Source: Bacteroidales bacterium
Lineage (GTDB): Bacteria > Bacteroidota > Bacteroidia > Bacteroidales > Bacteroidaceae
Assembly: GCA_004558865.1 (NCBI GenBank)
Contig: SFCY01000069.1
Location: forward strand, 1-11,472
Direction of reading: 5' to 3'
Length of the DNA: 11,472 nucleotides
This document shows positions 5,064 to 11,472 of this stretch, piece by piece. The notes beneath the pieces were generated by a model, which did no database searches, was not told the origin of the DNA, and worked only from the letters and a program-made list of their open reading frames with translations. The position numbers and the translations under genes are program-made. The first letter of the stretch is position 1. The number at the start of each line of letters is the position of its first letter.

Positions 5064-6374
5064 ATGGAAGCATTCTGTATCGAAGGAGGCCACAAGCTCA
5101 AAGGCTCCATCCAGCCCCAGGGAGCCAAGAACGAGGCGCTGGAGGTGATATGCGCCACGCTGCTCACCTCCGACGTGGTGCGCATCAGCAATGTGCCCGA
5201 CATCCTCGATGTGAACAACCTCATCAAGCTGCTCAAGGATGTGGGCGTGAAGGTGAGCCGGATCTCGCGCCACGAGTATGAGTTCCAGGCCGACGACATC
5301 AACCTCGACTTCCTCGACTCCGCTGAGTTTGTGAGGAAGTGCGCCCAGCTGCGGGGCAGCGTGCTGATGATAGGCCCGCTGCTCGGCCGCTTCGGCAAGG
5401 CCGCAGTGGCCAAGCCGGGAGGCGACAAGATTGGCCGCCGCCGGCTCGACACCCACTTCCTCGGATTCAAGCAGCTGGGGGCGCGCTTCGTCCACGACGA
5501 GGAGCGCGACCTCTACCTGCTTGAGGGCCGGCAGCTGCGCGGCAAGTACATGCTCCTCGACGAGGCCAGCGTCACCGGCACGGCCAACATCATCATGGCC
5601 GCGGTCATGGCAAAGGGCACCACCACCATCTACAACGCCGCCTGCGAGCCCTACATCCAGCAGCTCTGCCACCTGCTCAACGCCATGGGAGCCAACATCA
5701 GCGGCATCGCCTCCAACCTGCTCACCATCGTGGGCGTGGACGGGCTGCACGGCGCCAGCCACTGCATCCTGCCCGACATGATCGAGGTGGGGTCGTTCAT
5801 CGGCATGGCGGCCATGGTGGGCGAGGGCGTGAGGATTGAGGACTGCAGCGTGCGCAACTTGGGCATCATACCCGACGCCTTCAGGCGGTTGGGCGTGAGG
5901 ATCCAGCAGCAGGGCGACAGCCTCTTCATACCCGAGCAGAAGCACTACGAGATTGAGTCGTTCCTCGACGGAACCATCATGACCATCGCCGACGCGCCAT
6001 GGCCGGGACTCACCCCCGACTTACTGTCGGTGCTGCTCGTCGTCGCCACGCAGGCACGGGGCAGCGTGCTCATCCACCAGAAGATGTTCGAGAGCCGGCT
6101 CTTCTTCGTCGACAAGCTCATCGACATGAGGGCGCAAATCATCCTCTGCGACCCCCACCGCGCAGTGGTGGTGGGCCACGACCACAAGATACGCCTCAGG
6201 GCGGGCCGCATGACCAGTCCTGACATCCGGGCGGGAATAGCCCTGCTCATCGCCGCCATGAGCGCCGACGGCACCAGCCGCATCGAGAACATCGCGCAGA
6301 TTGACCGCGGCTACGAGGACATCGAGAAACGCCTCAACAAGTTAGGGGCCAAAATCAGCCGCGTCGATGATTAG
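5064..6374 (+). CDS. murA: UDP-N-acetylglucosamine 1-carboxyvinyltransferase (Asp-type active site)
   Basis: MurA adds enolpyruvate from phosphoenolpyruvate to UDP-GlcNAc, the first committed step of peptidoglycan synthesis (cytosolic). At 436 residues it has normal length. The UDP-GlcNAc-binding GAKNEAL lies at 20-26 (Lys22, Asn23 as in E. coli), the catalytic base is expected at Asp319 in DAPWPGLTPDL, and the PEP-binding Arg at Arg389 in DIRAG. The flexible loop reads AKPGGDKIGRR: the Cys115 of E. coli MurA is Asp121 here (codon GAC at 5424-5426). The same replacement is known in Mycobacterium and Chlamydia MurA, where the enzyme works but fosfomycin cannot alkylate it. It starts directly after the DUF4290 stop and overlaps rimM by 8 bases. 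Confidence 0.98.
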   Translation: MEAFCIEGGHKLKGSIQPQGAKNEALEVICATLLTSDVVRISNVPDILDVNNLIKLLKDVGVKVSRISRHEYEFQADDINLDFLDSAEFVRKCAQLRGSVLMIGPLLGRFGKAAVAKPGGDKIGRRRLDTHFLGFKQLGARFVHDEERDLYLLEGRQLRGKYMLLDEASVTGTANIIMAAVMAKGTTTIYNAACEPYIQQLCHLLNAMGANISGIASNLLTIVGVDGLHGASHCILPDMIEVGSFIGMAAMVGEGVRIEDCSVRNLGIIPDAFRRLGVRIQQQGDSLFIPEQKHYEIESFLDGTIMTIADAPWPGLTPDLLSVLLVVATQARGSVLIHQKMFESRLFFVDKLIDMRAQIILCDPHRAVVVGHDHKIRLRAGRMTSPDIRAGIALLIAAMSADGTSRIENIAQIDRGYEDIEKRLNKLGAKISRVDD

Positions 6375-6885
6375 ACCCGACGACATCTACAAGATAGGCC
6401 GCTTGGGAAAGCCCCACGGAGTGGCCGGAGAGCTGACACTCATGTTCTCCGACGACATCTTCGACCGCAACGACGCCGATTTCCTCTTTGTGGAAGTCGA
6501 CGGCATACCCGTTCCCTTCTTCATCGAGGAATACCGATTCCGCAGCAACGAAACCTGCATCATCAAGTTCGCCGACATCGACAACGCCGACCAGGCGCGC
6601 AGGCTGGTCAACTGCGACGTGTATTTCCCCAAGGGCGAGGACGATGGCGACGGGGAGCTGAGCCTGGCCGCCCTAATGGGATTCAGCGTGGAGGACAGCT
6701 CCACAGGCACCGCCGTGGGGCGCGTCGTGGCCGTGGACACGTCGACGGCCAACACGCTCCTCGAAGTGGAGGCCGGCAGCGGCCAGAAGCTCCTCATCCC
6801 CTTGGCCCCGGACCTGGTGGAGGCAATCGACCACCAGGCCCACACGCTCAGACTCCGCATCCCGCAGGGGCTGTTGGAGCTGTGA
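6367..6885 (+). CDS. rimM: 16S rRNA processing protein RimM
   Basis: RimM is an assembly factor that binds S19 and the 30S head during maturation. The 172-residue protein has the N-terminal RimM domain starting KIGRLGKPHGVAGELTL (8-24), an acidic linker with EDDGDGE around 91-97, and a C-terminal PRC-barrel domain that includes LIPLAP and ends LRIPQGLLEL, all typical. The ATG lies inside the 3' end of murA (8-base overlap, out of frame), indicating translational coupling. Its position after murA and before dxr looks like a Bacteroidota arrangement; the usual rimM-trmD-rplS cluster is absent. Confidence 0.96.
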   Translation: MIRPDDIYKIGRLGKPHGVAGELTLMFSDDIFDRNDADFLFVEVDGIPVPFFIEEYRFRSNETCIIKFADIDNADQARRLVNCDVYFPKGEDDGDGELSLAALMGFSVEDSSTGTAVGRVVAVDTSTANTLLEVEAGSGQKLLIPLAPDLVEAIDHQAHTLRLRIPQGLLEL

Positions 6886-6957
6886 GAGGGCGAAGGCGGC
6901 GTTTCCAAACCTTCCCGCCAACATCCTACATCTATCCTTACAACATCCGACGAAACA

Positions 6958-8118
6958 ATGAAACAACAAATATGCATTCTCGGTAGCACAGGCTCCATCG
7001 GCACCCAGGCGCTCGATGTCGTGCGCCAGCACCCCGACCGCTACGAGGTCTACGCCCTGACGGCCAACAACAGCGTGGACAAGCTTGTGGAGCAGGCGCG
7101 CGAGTTCCATCCCGCCGCCGTGGTCGTCGCCAACGAGGACCGATACGAAGAACTCAAGCAGAAGCTCAGCGACCTGCCCGACATCAAGGCCTACGCCGGC
7201 AAGGCCGCCCTCAACGAAATCGTGGAGGCCGACCCCATCGACGCGGTGCTGGCCTCCATGGTGGGCTATGCGGGCCTGGAGCCAACCATCAACGCCATCA
7301 AGGCACACAAGAAGATTTGCCTGGCCAACAAGGAGACGCTCGTCGTGGCGGGAGAACTCATCCTCAGCCTCGTGGAGCAGCACCACGCGCCGCTGCTTCC
7401 CGTCGACTCGGAACACAGCGCCATCTTCCAGTGCCTCGTGGGCGAGGACATGAACAAGGTGGACAAGATCCTGCTCACTTGCTCCGGCGGCCCCTTCCGC
7501 AACTACACGGAAGAGCAGCTGTCCACTGTGACGGCGGCCGACGCCCTGAGGCACCCCACTTGGAAGATGGGGGCGAAGATCACCATCGACTCCGCCACAC
7601 TGATGAACAAGGGATTCGAGGTGATGGAGGCGCGGTGGCTGTTCGGCGTTCCGGCGGAGCGCATCCAGGTGCTCATCCATCCGCAGTCGGTGGTGCACAG
7701 CGGCGTGCAGTTCATGGATGGAGCCGTGAAGGCCCAGTTGGGCGTGCCCGACATGCGGCTGCCCATCCAGTATGCCTTCTCCTATCCCCAGCGGCTGTCC
7801 CTCGACGGTGAGCGCCTCGACTTGTTCACGACCGGCCACCTCGACTTCTTCGAACCCGACCCGAAAAAGTTCCGCTGCTTGGGGCTGGCCTACGAGGCCA
7901 TCCGGCGTGGGGGCAACATGCCCTGCATTCTCAATGCCGCCAACGAGGTGGTGAACCTGGCTTTCCGCGAAGGCCGATGCACGTTCCACCAAATCCCGGA
8001 AATCATCGGCGACACGATGGCCCACGCCTCCTTCGACGCCTCCCCCACCCTCGATGTCTATCGCCTGTCGGACCTTGAGGCGCGGAGGATAGCCACCGAG
8101 CTGCTTGGCAGGGCATAG
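6958..8118 (+). CDS. dxr: 1-deoxy-D-xylulose 5-phosphate reductoisomerase
   Basis: Dxr (IspC) converts 1-deoxy-D-xylulose 5-phosphate to 2-C-methyl-D-erythritol 4-phosphate with NADPH, the first committed step of the MEP isoprenoid pathway and the target of fosmidomycin. The 386-residue protein has the NADPH-binding GSTGSIG at 9-15, LANKETLV at 122-129, the metal ligands in DSEH (Asp150, Glu152), the loop CSGGPFRN (175-182), NKGFEVMEARWLFG (217-230) with Glu221 near the C-terminal acidic ligand position, PQSVVHS and LGVPDMRLPI. The length is normal. It lies 72 bases after rimM; the spacer is C/A-rich and shows no terminator, so it is probably in the same operon. The ATG is preceded by CGAAACA rather than a Shine-Dalgarno sequence. 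Confidence 0.98.
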   Translation: MKQQICILGSTGSIGTQALDVVRQHPDRYEVYALTANNSVDKLVEQAREFHPAAVVVANEDRYEELKQKLSDLPDIKAYAGKAALNEIVEADPIDAVLASMVGYAGLEPTINAIKAHKKICLANKETLVVAGELILSLVEQHHAPLLPVDSEHSAIFQCLVGEDMNKVDKILLTCSGGPFRNYTEEQLSTVTAADALRHPTWKMGAKITIDSATLMNKGFEVMEARWLFGVPAERIQVLIHPQSVVHSGVQFMDGAVKAQLGVPDMRLPIQYAFSYPQRLSLDGERLDLFTTGHLDFFEPDPKKFRCLGLAYEAIRRGGNMPCILNAANEVVNLAFREGRCTFHQIPEIIGDTMAHASFDASPTLDVYRLSDLEARRIATELLGRA

Positions 8119-8196
8119 GCCATCACCCCCTACTACACACATACCCACCCCCTACATCAGTCCCATAACCCTCAAAAAGAATCAAAGAAACAAAAC

Positions 8197-9609
8197 ATGG
8201 AAATTTTTCTCATCAAGACGCTCCAGTTCATGATGGCAATCTCCCTGCTGGTGTTGCTCCACGAAATGGGTCACATGCTCACGGCAAAGCTCTTCGGCGT
8301 GAGAGTGGAGAAGTTCTATCTCTTCTTCGACCCATGGTTCCACCTCTTCGAGTTCAAGCCCAAGAACAGTGAGACCACCTACGGCATCGGCTGGCTGCCC
8401 CTCGGCGGCTACTGCAAGATTTCCGGCATGGTGGACGAGAGCATGGATACCGAACAACTCAAGCGCGACCCGCAGCCATGGGAGTTCCGCACGAAGCCCG
8501 CATGGCAACGCCTCATCATCATGGTGGCTGGCGTCACCGTCAACCTGCTGCTCGCGCTCTTCATCTACAGCATGATCATGTTCCATTGGGGCGAGACCTA
8601 CGTCGCCACCAAGGACATGTCGCTCGGAATGAAGTTCAGCCAGGAGGCCAAACGCTACGGCTTCCAGGACCATGATATTCTGTTGGGCACCGACAGAGGA
8701 GAGTTCCGCGACTTCAACACCGATGTCTATCGCGACATATCGCGCGCCAACTGGTGCGACGTGCTGCGTGGCGGCAAGAAAGTAAGGGTCAACCTGCCCG
8801 GCGAACTCAACCTCTTGGATATGTTCAAGTCCTCGCCACGCTTCATGGAGCCCTTTATGGAGAACAAGGTCGACACCGTGATGAGGCGCATCGCCCTCAC
8901 GGCCGACTCCAAGGACAGCATCGAGTCGCCGGCCTGGAGGATGCAGCTGCAGAAAGGCGACGAGATCATCGCCCTCAACGGCAAGCCCCTCGACAGCTAC
9001 AACAGCTACAAGGAGGCCACAGGACGCATAGCCGACGCACTGACGGGAGCCAAGACGCGCGACGACAGCCTGAGGCTGCGCACGGTGACGCTGGCTGTGA
9101 GACGGGTGCAGACAGGCAAGGTCGACACGCTCTCCACCACGCTCACGCCCGACTTGATGATGGGCTACGCGGCTGCGAGCCCGTTCAAGGACTACAAGGA
9201 GACCCACGTCAGCTACGGCTTCCTTGAGAGTTTCCCCGCGGGCGTGAAATATGGCTTCGATGTCCTGGGCGGCTACATCAGCGACATGCGCTACGTCTTC
9301 ACCTCCGACGGCGTGAAGAACCTCGGCGGCTTTGGAGCCATCGGCAGCCTCTTCCCCGACAAGTGGGACTGGCACGCCTTCTGGATGATGACGGCTTTCC
9401 TGAGCATCATCCTCGCCTTTATGAACATTCTCCCCATCCCCGCGCTCGATGGCGGATTCGTGCTGTTCCTCTTGGTGGAAATCATCACGAAGCGCAAGCC
9501 TTCAGACAAGTTCATGGAGTGGGCCGAGATTTTCGGCATCGGCTTCCTGCTCCTGCTCATGATAGTGGCCAACCTCAACGACATCCTCCGTTGGCTCGGA
9601 TACATGTAG
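8197..9609 (+). CDS. rseP: Site-2 intramembrane metalloprotease RseP
   Basis: RseP is a zinc protease of the inner membrane that cuts transmembrane segments of regulators and signal-peptide remnants. In the 470-residue protein, the active site HEMGH is at 22-26 within the first membrane segment. The loop with LGGYCKISGMVDE (69-81) follows, then a second segment at about 106-128, and a periplasmic region with two probable PDZ domains (about 145-205 and 245-310, the latter with KGDEIIALNGKPL). Near the C-terminus come the third segment with NILPIPALDGG (410-420, Asp418 as zinc ligand) and a fourth segment at about 446-464. It follows dxr after 78 bases, without the cdsA gene that separates them in E. 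coli. It is the last gene of the rightward string, ending about 90 bases before the terminator. Confidence 0.96.
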   Translation: MEIFLIKTLQFMMAISLLVLLHEMGHMLTAKLFGVRVEKFYLFFDPWFHLFEFKPKNSETTYGIGWLPLGGYCKISGMVDESMDTEQLKRDPQPWEFRTKPAWQRLIIMVAGVTVNLLLALFIYSMIMFHWGETYVATKDMSLGMKFSQEAKRYGFQDHDILLGTDRGEFRDFNTDVYRDISRANWCDVLRGGKKVRVNLPGELNLLDMFKSSPRFMEPFMENKVDTVMRRIALTADSKDSIESPAWRMQLQKGDEIIALNGKPLDSYNSYKEATGRIADALTGAKTRDDSLRLRTVTLAVRRVQTGKVDTLSTTLTPDLMMGYAAASPFKDYKETHVSYGFLESFPAGVKYGFDVLGGYISDMRYVFTSDGVKNLGGFGAIGSLFPDKWDWHAFWMMTAFLSIILAFMNILPIPALDGGFVLFLLVEIITKRKPSDKFMEWAEIFGIGFLLLLMIVANLNDILRWLGYM

Positions 9610-9671
9610 CCTCGATCCCCAAGTGGCCACGAGTGGCCCGGCGGGAGTCTCCCATGCGGTCATCGTGAGGA

Positions 9672-9687
9672 CTGCCGCCAACGGCAG
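9672..9687. repeat. Small inverted repeat before the main terminator
   Basis: CTGCCG (9672-9677) and CGGCAG (9682-9687) pair around CCAA, giving a 6-bp stem with a 4-base loop, 12 bases before the large terminator hairpin. No T-tract follows, so by itself it is unlikely to terminate. It may be an auxiliary structure at the rseP mRNA 3' end. Confidence 0.4.
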
Positions 9688-9699
9688 GCCCGGCAACGG

Positions 9700-9740
9700 A
9701 AAAGCGGAACTTTTCGGTCATCCGAAAGGTTCCGCTTTTT
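9700..9740. terminator. Bidirectional intrinsic terminator between rseP and rmuC
   Basis: The left arm at 9700-9717 (AAAAGCGGAAC then TTTTCGG) pairs with the right arm at 9722-9739 (CCGAAAG then GTTCCGCTTTT). The stem has 18 pairs with one G-U and a 4-base loop TCAT. The stem ends are A-rich on the left and T-rich on the right, so it works as a T-tract terminator in both directions. It lies between the stops of the two convergent genes, as expected. Confidence 0.93.
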
Positions 9741-9788
9741 CTGTTGGCAGGCAGATGGCAGACGCCCTGCGCAGAGGCTCCCGACTGT

Positions 9789-11264
9789 CTATTGGGCAGC
9801 CTCTATCTGCTTTCCCTCCTCCCCACCGTCGTCGGCCTCAGGCAGTTTGTATTTGCGCTTGGTATTCTCCGTGGCGCCATACTTCAACAGTTTGCGGGCT
9901 GCGGTGGTGATGCTCTGGCCTGAGGGGGCGGTGGAGTTCTTCAAGTCGGCAAACGCCTTGGTGGTCTTCGCCAACTGGTCGTCCACATTGCGGAAGCGCT
10001 CGTAGAAGACCTGCACGCGGTTCACGATCTCGTTGGCGGCGCGCATGATGTCCTCCTGGTTCTCGGCCTGGCGCACCTGGTGCCATGTCATTTCCAACAC
10101 GCGCAGCATCATATAGAGCGTTTGCGAGCCGGAGATGATTACCCCCTTGTCGTAGGCTTCCTTCCAGAGTGTCGGATCCTTGGCCAGCGCCAACTGCAGG
10201 CCGCCCTCATTGTAGATGTACATCATCACAAAGTCGAGGGTCTTCTTCCCCTTGGGCGTGTAGAACTGGTAGCGTTGCTTGGCCAGCTCGTCCACATGCT
10301 TCCTCACGGAGGCTACGTGCCGCTTCAAGGCGTCCTCCCGCTGCGCCTCGTCGGTGGCGTTGTAGTAGTCGTTGAGGGCTGTGAGCGACATCTTCGAGTC
10401 GATGATCACGTCGCGGTTGTCGGGGAAGTGGAGTATCACGTCGGGAATCTTCTTGCGCCCCGTCTCATCGTCGCGCACCGCCTCGCCGTTTTCCTTCAGC
10501 ATCGACTGCTCCTCATATTGCAGTCCCTCCTGCAGGCCCATGTTCTCCAAGAGCGTGTGCAGCCGCAACTCGCCGAAGTTGCCCTGCGTCTTGGTCTCGC
10601 CTGTGAGGGCCTCGGTGAGCTTGTCGGCCCTCTCGCCCAAGGCCTCGGCCTGTTTCTGGTTGGCCTTGATGGTGGCCCGCAGGTTCTCCAGCGACGTCAG
10701 CCTGTCCTTGTTGCTCTGCTCCACACTCTGCCGCATCTGCCTCAAACTGTCGTGCAGGGGATTGAGCAGCAGGTCGAGTTGCTGTTTGTTGGTAGTGGAG
10801 AGCTCCTCGGCGCGCTTCTTCAGGATGTCTTCCGAGGCCGTGTTGATTTGCTCGCGTATCAATTCCGACTGTTTCTCCAACTGTTCCTTCTGCTGGCGGC
10901 GCAGCTCCTCCAACTGCGTGGCGTGCTGGCCGCGCAAGTCCTGCAACTGCTCGGCATACTGGCTGCGCAGCTGCTCCACCTGGGCGGAGTGCACGCGGTC
11001 CATATCCGTCTTCTGAGCCTTGAAGTCCTCGCGGGCCGAGGCCAACTGCTCCTCGGCGGCCTTGCGCGCCGTGACAGCCGCGGCGAGGTCCGACGCGAGC
11101 CGCTCCACCTGTCCGCGCGCGTCGGCGAGCTGGGCCCCAGACTGTTCCTGCTGCTGTTGCAGCATTTCGGCCTTGGCCTTGACGCCCGCGCTGCCGTTGT
11201 TGGCAAGAAGATAACCGCACACCGCACCGACGACGATGCCTAAAACCAAAAAGAGAATATCCAT
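9789..11264 (-). CDS. rmuC: DNA recombination protein RmuC
   Basis: RmuC is a predicted nuclease-fold protein whose loss in E. coli raises inversion between short inverted repeats; its biochemical activity is not well defined. The 491-residue protein has an N-terminal membrane anchor (about 3-22), a long Gln/Glu/Arg-rich coiled coil (about 30-220), and the conserved RmuC domain beginning GNFGELRLHTLLENMGL (228-244). The nuclease-like block PDVILHFPDN...DVIIDSKMSL lies at 274-294 (Asp289, Lys291), followed by FVMMYIYNEGGL (345-356) and SGSQTLYMMLRVLE (378-391). The acidic C-terminal tail is probably disordered. The ATG at 11262-11264 is chosen because the membrane anchor follows directly. It is a single-gene unit convergent with rseP, with its own promoter to the right. 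Confidence 0.96.
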   Translation of the reverse strand: MDILFLVLGIVVGAVCGYLLANNGSAGVKAKAEMLQQQQEQSGAQLADARGQVERLASDLAAAVTARKAAEEQLASAREDFKAQKTDMDRVHSAQVEQLRSQYAEQLQDLRGQHATQLEELRRQQKEQLEKQSELIREQINTASEDILKKRAEELSTTNKQQLDLLLNPLHDSLRQMRQSVEQSNKDRLTSLENLRATIKANQKQAEALGERADKLTEALTGETKTQGNFGELRLHTLLENMGLQEGLQYEEQSMLKENGEAVRDDETGRKKIPDVILHFPDNRDVIIDSKMSLTALNDYYNATDEAQREDALKRHVASVRKHVDELAKQRYQFYTPKGKKTLDFVMMYIYNEGGLQLALAKDPTLWKEAYDKGVIISGSQTLYMMLRVLEMTWHQVRQAENQEDIMRAANEIVNRVQVFYERFRNVDDQLAKTTKAFADLKNSTAPSGQSITTAARKLLKYGATENTKRKYKLPEADDGGEEGKQIEAAQ

Positions 11265-11472
11265 GTTCTATATAATAAATGTAGGGTTTGAAGTTTCTTT
11301 GTGGCGTATGCCGCAGGATTGACAATGAGCAAAGATAGCCATTTTTATCGACAATCCGCCATTGGCACGATATTTTTTTTGTATCTTTCCTCTATAAAAA
11401 CTAATAGATTTCCGGGTAAGGAGTAACTAAAACAAAGGACTTTGGTCAAGTATTTCTTAAAATGGCACATAA
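11265..11472. other. Non-coding region upstream of rmuC
   Basis: This AT-rich stretch of 208 bases runs to the window edge. It holds the rmuC -7 box and its flanking inverted repeat, a T8 run at 11373-11380, a near-match -7 box on the plus strand (TATCTTTC at 11382-11389), and a small palindrome CAAAG-GA-CTTTG (11433-11444). A plus-strand ATG at 11462-11464 (then GCA CAT) may start a divergent gene outside the window, but only three codons are visible. Confidence 0.5.
11330..11337 (-). promoter_or_regulatory. Predicted -7 box of the rmuC promoter
   Basis: On the minus strand TATCTTTG matches TAnnTTTG exactly, 65 bases before the rmuC ATG, giving a leader of roughly 55-60 bases. The nearest TTG upstream is closer than the expected -33 spacing, so the upstream element is uncertain. 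The box lies inside an interrupted inverted repeat (11316-11326 / 11347-11357). Confidence 0.5.

Noticed and set aside
4497..5945. Long minus-strand open frame opposite the DUF4290 gene and murA
   Set aside because: It is an antisense shadow of GC-rich codons; it crosses two well-supported genes and its translation is rich in His, Val and Leu without any recognisable domain.
6673..8148. Long minus-strand open frame opposite rimM and dxr
   Set aside because: Same kind of antisense shadow; the plus strand encodes clear RimM and Dxr proteins with conserved motifs.
8182..9375. Long minus-strand open frame opposite rseP
   Set aside because: Antisense shadow of rseP with no domain signal.
10080..11243. 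Long plus-strand open frame opposite rmuC
   Set aside because: Leu/Val/Gln-rich shadow of the coiled-coil coding region; RmuC motifs on the minus strand are unambiguous.
1..11472. tRNA, rRNA, insertion sequence, phage or defence genes
   Set aside because: No tRNA-like cloverleaf, transposase motif, integrase or known defence domain was seen on either strand.

Overview
The window reads as a GC-rich chromosomal segment of a Bacteroidota bacterium. A Bacteroidales member, perhaps in or near Prevotellaceae, is the best guess. The reasons are the -7 boxes of the form TAnnTTTG in front of yicC, tsaB and rmuC, the absence of strong Shine-Dalgarno sequences before most starts, a DUF4290 gene directly before murA, and a MurA whose active-site Cys position is Asp. 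The species cannot be fixed from sequence reading alone.

Layout. Positions 1-285 are non-coding and hold an array of about 22-bp repeat units with CRP-like palindromes. Positions 286-3646 form a leftward (minus) gene string, in transcription order yicC, gmk, nadD, a possible 29-codon ORF, a HAD-IB-like protein, and a GtrA-family membrane protein. A divergent promoter region lies at 3647-3734. Positions 3735-9609 form a rightward string: tsaB, a DUF4290 gene, murA, rimM, dxr and rseP. A strong bidirectional terminator lies at 9700-9740 between the convergent rseP and rmuC. rmuC occupies 9789-11264 on the minus strand, and its promoter region runs to the window end.

How the genes fit together. 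This is mostly core housekeeping: GMP phosphorylation (gmk), NAD synthesis (nadD), RNA turnover (yicC), tRNA t6A modification (tsaB), the first committed step of peptidoglycan synthesis (murA), 30S ribosome maturation (rimM), MEP-pathway isoprenoid synthesis (dxr) and intramembrane proteolysis (rseP). The tight spacing (nadD/gmk ATGA overlap, DUF4290/murA TAAATG, murA/rimM 8-nt overlap) supports co-transcription within each string.

No complete new defence or mobile system is visible. The points worth a second look are: (1) a HAD-family protein that has lost its nucleophilic Asp and a second metal-binding Asp, yet remains an intact ORF paired with GtrA; (2) 22-bp-periodic repeats in at least two, and weakly in four, of the non-coding spacers, one set made of palindromes of the form TGTGA-N6-TCACA; (3) the Asp-type MurA, which predicts fosfomycin insensitivity; (4) a small ORF that exactly fills the nadD-HAD gap.
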